Under the pieces are notes generated by a model. It was not told where the DNA came from and did no database searches. It worked only from the letters and a program-made list of their open reading frames with translations. Of a stretch of 64,000 nucleotides of DNA, positions 25,487 to 34,771 are shown piece by piece (positions within the stretch are counted from its first letter, which is position 1; every line of letters starts with the position of its first letter). The translations under genes and the position numbers were made by a program. The stretch comes from Caldilineaceae bacterium (GTDB taxonomy: Bacteria > Chloroflexota > Anaerolineae > Caldilineales > Caldilineaceae): contig OY282376.1 of NCBI GenBank assembly GCA_958295845.1, forward strand, positions 695,022 to 759,021, read 5' to 3'.

Positions 25487-26611
25487 CTACAAAAGCTGAA
25501 TGACCGGTTGATCCCCCTGGGCCGGCTCAACGCTACCGATCTCCCAGAAGGGTTGTTCATTCCCCTCGCATTCGTCTCGAAATCGACCAAGACCCGCAGG
25601 CGGAACTGCAAGCAGAAGACCGCCACTCGTCTCGGCCTCCCATAACAACGTTTTGTGCGCGGCGGTCACGCCTGGACCCGCCGTGACATGCGACCCAAAG
25701 TGCTCAGGATTGCGCACGCTTCCTCGTGTCAGATAACCGGCCTCGATATAACCGAAGGCCCCGGGCAGGGCCGGCACACTCTCCGCCTCAATCTGCAGTT
25801 GCACCGGCGTATCAGCGGCAGACGCCGTCGCCAGTTCGACCGCGTGCCCCAACAGACCGTAACCAGTGATATCTGTGCCGCTTCCTACGCCCGCGGCACG
25901 GCCTGCATCGGCAGCGGCGCGGTTCAAGCGCGTCATCGAGCGGATGGCATGTTCCAGATGGTCCGGCTGGAGGTCCGGCTTTCCCTGGGCCTGCCGCGCC
26001 TCGCGGGCTGCCGAATTCTCGGCTTCGCCTGTGAGCTTGGCAGCCGTAGTGATGATGCCGGTGCCGAGCGGTTTGGTCAGGACCAGATGATCGCCTGCCG
26101 CTGCGCTACCTTTTCTGAAAAGCGAGTTGGGGGCGGCCACGCCTGTGACGCTCAGGCCGTAAAACGGCTCCGGATTGGTCACCGTATGTCCGCCGGCGAT
26201 CGCAGCATCGGCCTCCTGCACCTTGGCCGCGCCTCCCGCCAGAATTTCGGCTATCACCTCGGCCGGCAGATCTTCGGGGAATCCGGCAATATTGAGACAG
26301 ACGCGTACCTCGCCGCCCATTGCGTACACGTCGCTCATCGAGTTGGCCGCGGCAATCTCTCCATACAGCCACGGATCGTCAACGATTGGCGTGAAGAAGT
26401 CGGTCGTCTGAATGAGAACCCGCTCGTCATCCAGGCGATACACTGCAGCATCGTCAGGTTTGCCCAGACCGATCAGAACATCCGGATATTCAGTTTGCGG
26501 AAAGACCGCAGCCATCTGTCGCACGACCTGCGACAACGCCCCGGGAGGGAGCTTTGAGGCTCAACCCGCGCAGGCGACGCGCGCCGTCAAGGGTAAAGTT
26601 TTCTCTGTCAT
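25487..26611 (-). CDS. selD: Selenide, water dikinase SelD, itself a selenoprotein (in-frame TGA = Sec17)
   Basis: Makes selenophosphate from selenide and ATP, the selenium donor for Sec-tRNA. From ATG 26611 the frame reads M-T-E-K...L-T-A-R-V-A-C-A-G-[TGA]-A-S-K-L-P-P-G, then continues unbroken to the stop (374 aa). The TGA (26561-26563) falls at codon 17, exactly the catalytic Cys/Sec position of SelD (E. coli Cys17), and the conserved Lys follows three residues on. Downstream motifs confirm the family: GKPDDAAVYRLDD, TTDFFTPIVDDP, AANSMSDVYAMGG, AGGHTVTNPEPFYG. A caller that treats TGA as stop would begin at TTG 26536 and lose the active site. Other genes here use TGA as stop, so this is local recoding. 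Confidence 0.93.
26534..26556 (-). promoter_or_regulatory. Candidate bacterial SECIS hairpin in selD
   Basis: On the selD mRNA, GCUCC and GGGGC pair (5 bp, one G-U) around a CUCCC loop; CAA and UUG extend the stem below an A-G mismatch. It starts 4 nt after the UGA, with the upper stem 8 nt after it, close to the usual place of a bacterial SECIS. The loop lacks the G often seen in the first loop positions, so the fit is imperfect. Confidence 0.5.
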
Positions 26612-27072
26612 CTCAATGTCATCTCTCTGCCATCTCTCTGAATCCTGAACTGTTCCAAACCTGCCGCACAATTCTAACACAGGCCCGTGCTGAACCGCTC
26701 ACGACCGCGGCGTAGGGCCGCGACTGTACAAAATGTACTTCCTGAACGCCTAAGTCCGCCTTCAAGTCGACCCATGCGGTCAAACCATCCAGCGAAACAG
26801 CCGAATCATTATGCAAACTGCCTAGTGAATGGCGTCTGAATCTGGAGTATAGTTGTCCCAAGTGGTTGAAGCTGGTGCCGAGTGGGGTCGGCATCGCCTG
26901 AGCTTCAACCGCGACCATTCTCCTTCCTTCCTCCTTTTGGGGCCCCGGCAGAACTTGTTGTCGGGGTCCCTCCCCTCCATTCTGGACCAATTACAGAACA
27001 TAAAAAGAGGCACCGGCTGCTCAGCCAGTGCCTCTTGCGGTCCTTCTTTCTTGACTACAGACGGGAGCCAGT
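26612..27072. other. Intergenic region with strong RNA-like structure
   Basis: 461 bases between selD and the hsp20 stop; no convincing protein gene. It contains a long two-part hairpin at 26864-26910 (GGTTGAAGCT with AGCTTCAACC, plus inner GGTGCCGA with TCGGCATC), a second 12-bp hairpin at 26939-26970 (GGGGCCCCGGCA with TGTCGGGGTCCC, including G-U pairs), and the terminator at 27001-27034. Such a run of hairpins may mark a small RNA. I could not fold it as tRNA-Sec, SRP RNA or 6S RNA. Confidence 0.45.
27001..27034 (-). terminator. Rho-independent terminator of hsp20
   Basis: On the minus strand GAGGCACTGGCTG and CAGCCGGTGCCTC form a 12-13 bp stem followed by TTTTTA, about 39 nt after the hsp20 stop. 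The plus strand has only a broken pyrimidine stretch after the stem, so minus-strand use is preferred. Confidence 0.85.
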
Positions 27073-27546
27073 CTAGGCTGCAACCGCCTTTCCCCCCGCG
27101 CCGCGCACCGCGATAATGTGGGGCCTGACCTCTTCGGCCTTCGGCAAGGTTAGGGTCAGAACGCCGTCCTCGTACTCAGCGCCGATGTCGTCGGCGTTTA
27201 CGACTGCCGGCAACGTGATGCTGCGTACGAACTTGCCAAATCTGCGTTCCCGCAAATGCCACTTGGCGTTTTCCTCAACGCTTTCCCCTTGGGTCTCGCC
27301 CTGGATGGTAAGCGAATTCTCTGAAAAACTAATCTCAAGGTCGGCTGGGTCGATACCAGGCAATGACGCCTTCACACTGTAACTGTTGTCATCTTCGCTG
27401 ACATCCAGCGGCAGACGAATGTGCCCGCCCTCGCCGTTGCCTTGCCATCCTGCCGGCTCCCGGAAGAGATCACCGACCAGTTGGTCCATCTGATTGCGCA
27501 CCGAAACCATCTCACGGAATGGGTCCCATCGTACGATTCTACTCAT
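27073..27546 (-). CDS. Hsp20/alpha-crystallin small heat shock protein
   Basis: 157 aa. N-terminal arm MSRIVRWDPFREMVSVRNQMDQL, an alpha-crystallin domain (about 45-145) with LPLDVSEDDNSYSVKASLPGI and the conserved AxYxxGVLxLxLPK strand seen as AEYEDGVLTLTLPK, and a C-terminal tail with an I-I motif (HIIAV). ATP-independent holdase chaperone. GGAGG precedes the ATG. A single-gene unit with its own terminator. Confidence 0.93.
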   Translation of the reverse strand: MSRIVRWDPFREMVSVRNQMDQLVGDLFREPAGWQGNGEGGHIRLPLDVSEDDNSYSVKASLPGIDPADLEISFSENSLTIQGETQGESVEENAKWHLRERRFGKFVRSITLPAVVNADDIGAEYEDGVLTLTLPKAEEVRPHIIAVRGAGGKAVAA

Positions 27547-27568
27547 TTGTGCCTCCTGTACTTTCCAG

Positions 27569-27600
27569 TTAGCGCCTCCGCTTCGGCTCTAAAGCGCTAT
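27569..27600. promoter_or_regulatory. Inverted repeat upstream of hsp20
   Basis: TTAGCGC (27569-27575) and GCGCTA (27594-27599) flank a small inner hairpin, in the leader of hsp20. The left half resembles the CIRCE half-site TTAGCACTC bound by HrcA, but the spacing and right half do not fit CIRCE well. It may be a heat-shock operator or an mRNA thermosensor element. Confidence 0.3.
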
Positions 27601-27771
27601 GAAAAATTGACCGTCTTGTTTGCGTTTCGCTGTGGCCGCCTGACCGCCACATGCAACTATAATGATAGCGGCCCAACATTAGATCGAAGTCAACGCAAAG
27701 TTAGAGGAATATAAGTGCCCCGTATGAGGAATGAAAGCGTCAAAAGCATCGCTATCGACTTCAGAATCGCT

Positions 27772-27800
27772 TTGTCCGTGCTAAGGGAATGGGGTATGAT
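27772..27800 (+). promoter_or_regulatory. Sigma-70-like promoter of the coiled-coil gene
   Basis: TTGTCC (27772-27777), 17-nt spacer, TATGAT (27795-27800) preceded by GGGG. Expected start near 27807, leader of about 108 nt containing an 11-bp hairpin (27833-27862) just before the ribosome site. Confidence 0.65.
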
Positions 27801-27914
27801 GAACACAAGAACACGTGTGCGATCCAATAGCCGAAGGGCCGCTTTGTAGCAGCGGGCCCTTCAGACGTGAAGTCAGGACCCTTGTCGAGGGATCCATGTA
27901 GCGGAGATGCAGTT

Positions 27915-28682
27915 GTGAGCACAATTAACACGATGGAGGACCTGATCCAGGTCCTTGATGAGCACCCCGAGTGGCTCGAAGCCCTGCGCGCGCGGCTCTT
28001 GTCGCGAGAGCTATTGAACCTTCCTCACACCCTGGCCATGTTTGCGGCAGAAATGCGGGAGTTCAAGGCTCAGATGGACCGGTTCGTGGTTTCTACGAAT
28101 AAACGGTTCGATGCGCTCGACGCCAAGTTCGATGCGGTCGATTCCCGGTTCGATGCGGTCGACGCCAAGTTGGAAACGGTTGACGCCCGGTTGGAAACGG
28201 TCGACGCCCGGTTGGATGGGCACGATGTCACGCTTAAGAGGATTACTGACGATCTGGGACAGTTGAAGGGCACCCACGCTAGAAATGCCGCGCTGGAAAG
28301 CGCAGGCATTATCGCCAGGGACTTGGGTCTTCGGCGGACGAAAAGTCTTTCGCAGGAGGAACTCCAGGATCTGATCGACGAGGCCGACACCGCTGATCTT
28401 TCCGCTGACGCTCTGAGGAGTTTCCGCGTGGCCGATCTGATCATGGAAGCCGCGGAAGAGGATGGGGAGATCTGCTATATAGCCGTGGAAATCTCCTACA
28501 CTGCCAATGGAAGGGACACAACAAGGGCTATCCGTAACGCCGAGTATATGACCCGATTCACCGGCAAACGTTCTTTTGCCGTAGTTTCCGGCCTTCATCG
28601 CGACGATCGCATTCAGAACAGCATCGAGTCCGGCGAGGTGTTCTGGCACCAGTTGACCGCCGAGGAACTGAATGCCGATTAA
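27915..28682 (+). CDS. Heptad-repeat coiled-coil protein with possible PD-(D/E)xK-like C-terminal domain
   Basis: 255 aa from GTG 27915, chosen because GGAG lies 8 nt before it; the frame is open to a GTG at 27867. Residues about 55-115 are exact 7-residue repeats of the type F-D-A-V-D-A-K / L-E-T-V-D-A-R, encoded by 21-bp DNA repeats, which predicts a coiled coil. The C-terminal 100 residues (DLIMEAAEEDGEICYIAVEISYTANGR...FAVVSGLHRDD) have a strand order and acidic residues like a PD-(D/E)xK nuclease, with E and E-x-S at the right spacing. I do not recognise a named family; the nuclease link is inference. Confidence 0.7.
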   Translation: MSTINTMEDLIQVLDEHPEWLEALRARLLSRELLNLPHTLAMFAAEMREFKAQMDRFVVSTNKRFDALDAKFDAVDSRFDAVDAKLETVDARLETVDARLDGHDVTLKRITDDLGQLKGTHARNAALESAGIIARDLGLRRTKSLSQEELQDLIDEADTADLSADALRSFRVADLIMEAAEEDGEICYIAVEISYTANGRDTTRAIRNAEYMTRFTGKRSFAVVSGLHRDDRIQNSIESGEVFWHQLTAEELNAD

Positions 28683-28818
28683 TCGTTGCATGAGCTTCCG
28701 CATCGCCTGCCCCGCGCGTTGTTTGCGGTAGCGAACTTGATGTATGATTGAAACTATCTAATCCGCGGCGCTTCCGCGCTGCATTTGGCCTTCACCCTCC
28801 TTACTTCCCGACCCTCAA

Positions 28819-31800
28819 ATGTCCAACGACTTTGTCCATCTCCACACCCATTCCGAGTACTCCCTCCTCGACGGACTAGGCCGCATCGACGATCTCGTCA
28901 ACGAGGCCGCACGTCTGGGACATTCAGCTCTTGCCCTCACCGATCACGGCGCTATGCACGGTGTCATCGAATTCTACCGCGCCTGCCGAAACGCCGACAT
29001 AAAACCGATTATCGGCGTGGAGGCCTACCAGACCCTCTGGCAGCGCCCCATGGGCGGCCGTGATCCACAGCTCGACAGGGAAAACTATCACCTCCTTCTC
29101 CTCGCCAGGAATATGACCGGCTACCGGAATATCCTGAAGATCGTCAGCCGCAGCAATACCGACGGATTCTATTACAAGCCCCGTGTCGACCATGACTTCC
29201 TGGCCGCGCACGCCGAAGGAATCCTTTGCACCACCGGCTGTCTCGGCGCAGAAGTGCCCGCCCTTCTGTCCAAGGGCAAAGAGAAAGAGGCTTACGAACG
29301 CTTGGGGTGGTATGCGGACGTTTTCGGCAAGGAAAACTTTTTCATCGAGGTCCAGGAGCACAACATTCCCGAACTACAGGAGGTGAATCGCACACTCATC
29401 CCCTGGGCCGATAAATTCGACCTGGACCTGCTGGTGACGAACGATGTTCACTATGTGAGCGAAAACGACGCCTCCCCCCATGAAGTGCTGCTGTGCGTAC
29501 AGACCAACGCCAGAATGAACGATGAAAAGCGGATGCGGCTCAGTGATCAGAGCTATTTCCTCAAGAGCCGCCAGCAGATGGAAGATACCTTCCGCCCCCT
29601 GCTCGACCTTCCCGCCTCCGCATTCGACAACACCCTCCTCGCCGCCGAAAAGTGTGACGTCGACCTGGAAGACGACGAATATCACCTTCCCGAAATGGAC
29701 ATCCCGGAGGGCTATACCTACGAGACCTATCTGCGGCACCTGACCGAAGAGGGCCTGCAGCGTCTTTACGCTGACAGGGCCGGCGATGAGGAAGTGCAGG
29801 AACGCAAAGAGCGGGAACTGCGCATAATCCACGAAATGGGATTCGACGTCTACTATCTGATTGTGGCCGATCTGTGCGACTTTTCCCGCAGACGCAACAT
29901 CTGGTGGAACGTGCGCGGCTCGGGCGCAGCTTCGCTGGTCGCCTACTGTATCGGCATCACCAGTCTGGATCCGATTGAAAACAATCTGATCTTTGAACGC
30001 TTTCTGAATCCCGGCCGCGTAACAATGCCCGACTTCGACCTAGACTATCCTGACGACCAGCGCGAAGAGATGATCCGCTACACCGTCGAAAAGTATGGCG
30101 CCGACCAGGTCGCACAGATTGCCACCTTTGGCCGTATGAAGGCACGCGCCGCCATCCGCGATGTAGGGCGCGCTCAGGATATCTCCCTCGATGATGTCGA
30201 TCGCATCGCCAAAATGATCCCGGGAGTGCCTGGCAATCCGGCGACGATCGAGGATGTGCTGACCGAAGGCAATGAGTTCTACGATGCCGAGCTGAAAGAG
30301 CTCTACAGTAAAAATGGCTGGGAGCGTTCACTGCTCGATACGTCGATGCAACTTGAGGGCGTCGCCCGCCACGCCGGCATCCACGCGGCTGCAGTCATCG
30401 TCGCCGACAAAGAGCTGACCAACTATACGCCGCTGATGCGAGGCTCCAAAGGGTCCATCACCGAATCAATTACACAGTTTGAATTCCCTGTCCTGGAATC
30501 GCTTGGCCTGCTGAAAATCGACTTCCTCGGCCTCAGCACGCTGACCGTTATGCGCGAAGCCTGTCGCCTGATCAAGGAGCATCATGGCATCGAATACGGC
30601 CTGGGCTCCATCCCCATCGAAGGCCAGGAGGCCGAGCCCGCCTTCCGCCTGCTGTCAAGCGGTGAGGTAAGCGGTGTCTTTCAGGTGGAATCGCCTGGGA
30701 TGAGGCGTGTGCTCACCGATATGAAGCCCAGCGCCTTTGAGCACATCGTTGCCACGATCTCTCTCTATCGGCCTGGCCCGATGGAGTACATTCCCAACTA
30801 CATCAGGCGGATGCATGGCGAAGAGGAGATGGAGGTTAAACATCCCGCGCTGGAGCCAATCCTGGCGGACACATACGGGATTATCGTCTACCAGGAACAG
30901 ATCTTCCAGATACTGAACCAGTTGGCCGACTATACCCTTACCGAAGCCGACCTGGTGCGGCAAGCCATCAGCAAGAAGGACGCCGCGAAAATCGAGTATC
31001 ACAAGGCGCTGTTCATCGGCGGCTGCGGCAAAAACGGCATCTCCGCCAGCGAAGCGCAGGCCATCTATGCCGACATCGAATTCTTCGCCCGTTACGGCTT
31101 TAACAAGGCCCACGCAGCCGACTACGCGGTCATCACCGTGCAGACAGCCTACCTGAAGGCGAAATATCCGGTTGAATATATGGCAGCGCTCCTGCTCGTC
31201 GAGCGGAGCAAGACCGAGAAGGTGATCAACTTCATCCAGGAATGCCGCCGTATGGGCATCCACGTGCTCCCGCCCGACGTGAACTACAGCGGCCTCGACT
31301 TCGCGATCCAGGATATACCCGAAGACACCGAGCTGGAGTTGCTGCCGAAGGACCCCACCCTGGCATTCGAATTTCCCGTAAACGCAGGGTCTGCCATCCG
31401 CTTTGGCATGGCCGCCGTAAAGAATGTGGGCGTCGGCCCCGTGCAGGCGATTCTCGACGCCCGCGCCGAGGGTGGCCCCTTCCCCAATCTTGAAGACCTT
31501 TGCGACCGCGTCGATCTTCGCCAAGTGAACAAACGCTCGCTCGAATGTTTGATCAAAGTGGGCGCTTTGGACCGCTTCGGCCAGCAACTCGAACGCGGCA
31601 AGGGACAACTCCGCCGCCAGCTTCTCGACGTAATTGACCAGTGCATCGCCCGCTCCGCTGCCACGCACAGCGCCAGAGAGAGCGGCCAGTTGTCCATGTT
31701 CGACCTGTTCGCCGGCGCCAATGGCGAAGCGCAGCCTGAGCAGTTTCCGATTCGGCTGCCCGAGTACAGCGCGGCCGCGCAAGAAAAAACAAGCGACCGC

Positions 31801-32940
31801 GAACGGTTCGAGTGGGAAAAAGAACTCCTCGGCGTCTACGTCGGCAGCCATCCCGTGCAGCAGCTGAACGTAGACCTGAGCCGATTCACCACCTGTCCCT
31901 GCCCGGAGCTGGATGAAAGACACGATGGCAAAAACGTGTCGCTAGTCGGAATGTTGGCCTCTATCCGCACCACGGTCACCAAGAAGGGCGACAGGATGGC
32001 CTTCGTCCAACTGGAGGATATGCAAGGCCAGTGTGAAGCAGTCCTCTTCCCTGAAGTCTACGACAAGTGCAAGGAAGACCTGCAAGAGGAGCGGGTCGTG
32101 CACGTCAAGGGGAAGGCCCAGACCCGCGGTGGGCGCACAAGCGTCCTCGTGGATACACTCAAAACCTCGATTGAGTTCGGAGAGGCAAAGCTCGACGATA
32201 ACCAGTCCGAGGCCAGAGGCGGATGGAACGCAGAGCCGGGCGCCTGGTCAAATGGCGGCGACTTGGACCACATGCCGCCGCCCGATGGCTCGCTACATAA
32301 CGAGCCGCCCATAGGCATGACGGCGCCTCCTTTCGACGCCGACAATCCGGCCCCACCGGCGCCGGAACCGGCAGAGGAGATGGCAACCGGCATGGCCGAT
32401 GGTACCGCGAGCGCTGAAAGCTATCCTGAACCAGCTAGCCCCACCCCTGGCATGCTGGCGGAGAACGCCGGAGACGACGCTGCCTCTCACTCGGTCGCCG
32501 CGTCCCCAGAGCCGGAGAGCGCAAACGGTCAGGCCGAACAGCCGCAGACAGGCGAGGATCAGGCCCGCAAAGGCTCGGATTCCGAGCAGCCTGCACCCGA
32601 AGTCCAGTCCCGAATGTTCAACGGAGGGGCCGCCGGCGCCGCCAATGTTGCCGGTTCCGAACCAGCGAATAAGGCCCCGAATGGCGAGAACGGCCGCCAG
32701 CTTCTGCGCATCACCTTCAGCCGTTCCGGTCAGTTCAGTCGCGACAAATACCGGCTGCGGGAGATTTTCGACGCAGTGCGCGATCCAAGAGGTCGGGACC
32801 AGTTCGTTGTCGTTGTGGAGACAAATGGCTCTCGTCATCAGCTCACCTTCCCCAACGAATACTGCAACGTCAGCGCCCGCCTTCTCAAAGACCTGCGCAA
32901 TCACTTCAAAGTCGAGGTGGCGGTGGAAGCCCAGCCTTGA
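28819..32940 (+). CDS. dnaE: DNA polymerase III alpha subunit
   Basis: Replicative polymerase, 1373 aa, longer than the usual 1150-1180. PHP domain at the N-terminus ([27 protein letters not shown]); catalytic palm with [11 protein letters not shown] near residue 404 and [10 protein letters not shown] near 568, giving the three Asp; finger and beta-clamp-proximal regions; an OB domain near 1030-1110 ([23 protein letters not shown]). About 170 residues of Pro/Ala/Glu/Gly-rich linker then separate the OB fold from a C-terminal domain (about 1290-1373; [22 protein letters not shown]). No ribosome site is evident before the ATG. Confidence 0.96.
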   Translation: MSNDFVHLHTHSEYSLLDGLGRIDDLVNEAARLGHSALALTDHGAMHGVIEFYRACRNADIKPIIGVEAYQTLWQRPMGGRDPQLDRENYHLLLLARNMTGYRNILKIVSRSNTDGFYYKPRVDHDFLAAHAEGILCTTGCLGAEVPALLSKGKEKEAYERLGWYADVFGKENFFIEVQEHNIPELQEVNRTLIPWADKFDLDLLVTNDVHYVSENDASPHEVLLCVQTNARMNDEKRMRLSDQSYFLKSRQQMEDTFRPLLDLPASAFDNTLLAAEKCDVDLEDDEYHLPEMDIPEGYTYETYLRHLTEEGLQRLYADRAGDEEVQERKERELRIIHEMGFDVYYLIVADLCDFSRRRNIWWNVRGSGAASLVAYCIGITSLDPIENNLIFERFLNPGRVTMPDFDLDYPDDQREEMIRYTVEKYGADQVAQIATFGRMKARAAIRDVGRAQDISLDDVDRIAKMIPGVPGNPATIEDVLTEGNEFYDAELKELYSKNGWERSLLDTSMQLEGVARHAGIHAAAVIVADKELTNYTPLMRGSKGSITESITQFEFPVLESLGLLKIDFLGLSTLTVMREACRLIKEHHGIEYGLGSIPIEGQEAEPAFRLLSSGEVSGVFQVESPGMRRVLTDMKPSAFEHIVATISLYRPGPMEYIPNYIRRMHGEEEMEVKHPALEPILADTYGIIVYQEQIFQILNQLADYTLTEADLVRQAISKKDAAKIEYHKALFIGGCGKNGISASEAQAIYADIEFFARYGFNKAHAADYAVITVQTAYLKAKYPVEYMAALLLVERSKTEKVINFIQECRRMGIHVLPPDVNYSGLDFAIQDIPEDTELELLPKDPTLAFEFPVNAGSAIRFGMAAVKNVGVGPVQAILDARAEGGPFPNLEDLCDRVDLRQVNKRSLECLIKVGALDRFGQQLERGKGQLRRQLLDVIDQCIARSAATHSARESGQLSMFDLFAGANGEAQPEQFPIRLPEYSAAAQEKTSDRERFEWEKELLGVYVGSHPVQQLNVDLSRFTTCPCPELDERHDGKNVSLVGMLASIRTTVTKKGDRMAFVQLEDMQGQCEAVLFPEVYDKCKEDLQEERVVHVKGKAQTRGGRTSVLVDTLKTSIEFGEAKLDDNQSEARGGWNAEPGAWSNGGDLDHMPPPDGSLHNEPPIGMTAPPFDADNPAPPAPEPAEEMATGMADGTASAESYPEPASPTPGMLAENAGDDAASHSVAASPEPESANGQAEQPQTGEDQARKGSDSEQPAPEVQSRMFNGGAAGAANVAGSEPANKAPNGENGRQLLRITFSRSGQFSRDKYRLREIFDAVRDPRGRDQFVVVVETNGSRHQLTFPNEYCNVSARLLKDLRNHFKVEVAVEAQP

Positions 32941-33430
32941 GGAGGATGGCCGACTACCGAGGTTCGAACTCTACACCGCGGCGGCTTCACCACACTGCAG
33001 ACTGACCGGGCTTCTCTGTGAAGGTTCTGCATTGGCGCCCGCACTGCTGAACGTGCTTCACCCCCTTCGCCGTCATTTCTGCTGAGGGCCGCCCGAATGT
33101 AGGTCTTTGATGGACTTTGGGTAAACGGAACAGCATAACTGCTAATAGCTCCGCAATGTGTCCTTCTTCACCAACCGTACCTGCCAAAACTCTCGCATCA
33201 GCCCTTTCCCAGCGCGTCGTCCCATTAGCAGCGCCCGTTGATACCCGACGAACCGTGCCTGTCGTTGCCATGGACATTCCATTAACTCTGGATCCCGTGA
33301 TGGAAAGCAAGATGTACTGTACAGAGAATCTTGGACAGAACGCCATCGGACAGAGCCCGTCCCGCCTGTGCGGCGGACTGCTTTAAGGCGATACAATAGC
33401 AATAGCTTTTCGCAATTATGGAGTGACCTG
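32941..33430. other. Intergenic region before the rhamnose genes
   Basis: 490 bases. Frames here are short and show no domain or ribosome site. It must contain the rhaA promoter; a TACAAT at about 33395 could be its -10, but no convincing -35 lies at 16-18 nt. No AraC-type gene (RhaS/RhaR) is nearby. Confidence 0.4.
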
Positions 33431-34705
33431 ATGAACTTTGCTACGACATCGAAACAGATCGAAGACGCATACGCCCTGGCCCAGGAACGATACGCGGCCA
33501 TCGGCGTGGACACGGAGCAGGCACTGGCAACCTTGCGCGGCGTTCCCATCAGCCTCCACTGCTGGCAGGGCGACGACGTGCTCGGCTTTGAAGAGCCAGG
33601 CCGGGGCCTGGGCGGAGGTCTCATGGCCACAGGTAACTACCCCGGCCGCGCCCGTACTGTCGCCGAGCTGCGCAGCGATCTGGACATCGCATACAGCATC
33701 ATCCCCGGCAATCACCGCCTCAACCTTCACGCCATGTACCCCGATACCGATGAAAGTCCGGCCCGCAACGAGATCGAGCCGCGCCACTTTCAGGGCTGGG
33801 CAGACTGGGCCAAAGAAAACGGCCGCGGCATCGATTTCAATCCGACGCTGTTCTCCCACCCCCTGGCCGAAGACGGCTTCACCCTGGCCTCCTACGACAA
33901 CGACATCCGCCAGTTCTGGATCCAGCACTGCATCGCCTGCCGCGAGATCGGCAGCTTCTTCGGCAAAGAGCTGGGCACGCCGGCCATGACCAATATCTGG
34001 ATCCCCGACGGTCTCAAAGACACGCCCGGCGACCGCACAACGCCCCGCCGCCTCCTGAAAGACGCCCTGGACCAGATATTTGAGAAGGAAATCGATCCCA
34101 ACCACAACCGCGACGCCATCGAATGTAAACTCTTCGGCCTCGGTTCCGAGAGCTACGTCGTCGGCTCGCACGAATTCTATCTGGGCTATGCCGCGCAGAA
34201 CAACCAGGCCCTCTGCCTCGACGCCGGCCACTTTCATCCGACCGAAGTGATCTCCGATAAGATTTCGGCCTGTCTGCTCTTCGTATCCGAGCTGGTCCTC
34301 CACGTGAGCCGCGGCGTACGCTGGGACAGCGACCATGTCGTCACCTTCAGCGACGAGCTGCAGGCCATCATGCAGGAGATCGTGCGCGGCGACCACCTCG
34401 ACCGCGTGCACATCGGCCTCGATTTCTTCGACGCCAGCATCAACCGTGTGGCCGCCTGGGCAATCGGCACGCGCAATTCGCTGCGCGCCCTGCTGCTGGC
34501 GCTGCTGGAACCGAGGGAGTCGATGCAGGAGATCGAGCGCAGCGCCGATTTCACCACCCGCCTGGCACTGATGGAAGAGTTGAAGGCGATGCCCCACGCA
34601 GCAGTATGGGACTACCACTGCTTGCAGCAGGATGTGCCTGTGGGCATGGCCTTCATGCAGGAGATCCGGCAGTACGAGAAAGATGTGCTGTCGCTGCGGG
34701 ACTGA
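33431..34705 (+). CDS. rhaA: L-rhamnose isomerase
   Basis: 424 aa; converts L-rhamnose to L-rhamnulose. Recognised from [20 protein letters not shown] near the N-terminus, [18 protein letters not shown], the metal-binding region around [12 protein letters not shown], and [27 protein letters not shown] 33431 follows GGAG by 8 nt. It is 66 nt upstream of rhamnulokinase and forms an operon with it. Aldolase rhaD or an alternative is not in the window. Confidence 0.93.
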   Translation: MNFATTSKQIEDAYALAQERYAAIGVDTEQALATLRGVPISLHCWQGDDVLGFEEPGRGLGGGLMATGNYPGRARTVAELRSDLDIAYSIIPGNHRLNLHAMYPDTDESPARNEIEPRHFQGWADWAKENGRGIDFNPTLFSHPLAEDGFTLASYDNDIRQFWIQHCIACREIGSFFGKELGTPAMTNIWIPDGLKDTPGDRTTPRRLLKDALDQIFEKEIDPNHNRDAIECKLFGLGSESYVVGSHEFYLGYAAQNNQALCLDAGHFHPTEVISDKISACLLFVSELVLHVSRGVRWDSDHVVTFSDELQAIMQEIVRGDHLDRVHIGLDFFDASINRVAAWAIGTRNSLRALLLALLEPRESMQEIERSADFTTRLALMEELKAMPHAAVWDYHCLQQDVPVGMAFMQEIRQYEKDVLSLRD

Positions 34706-34771
34706 CAACGCGGGCCATGGCGGCGGACGAACGTCCGCCCTTCGTCACGACAATAAGGAACGGGACCACAC

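Larger units (their letters stand above)
27547..27914. other. Divergent intergenic region between hsp20 and the coiled-coil gene
   Basis: 368 bases without a gene. Holds the hsp20 leader with its inverted repeat, the plus-strand promoter at 27772-27800, and a hairpin in the downstream leader (GAAGGGCC at 27833-27840 with right arm 27851-27862, one bulged base). Confidence 0.5.

Noticed and set aside
25487-26536. SelD as a Cys-lacking, N-terminally shortened protein starting at TTG 26536
   Set aside because: The upstream in-frame sequence encodes the conserved SelD N-terminus around a TGA at the exact catalytic position, so Sec readthrough explains it better than a late start or pseudogene.
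26864-26910. tRNA-Sec gene
   Set aside because: CTTCAA resembles its anticodon loop, but there is no 8-bp acceptor stem, long variable arm or T arm in the right order on either strand.
27569-27600. True CIRCE operator before hsp20
   Set aside because: Only the left half resembles CIRCE; spacing and the right half do not fit, so it is listed as an unnamed inverted repeat.
27833-27862. Rho-independent terminator
   Set aside because: The stem is strong but has no T-run and lies inside the leader of the coiled-coil gene, after its promoter.
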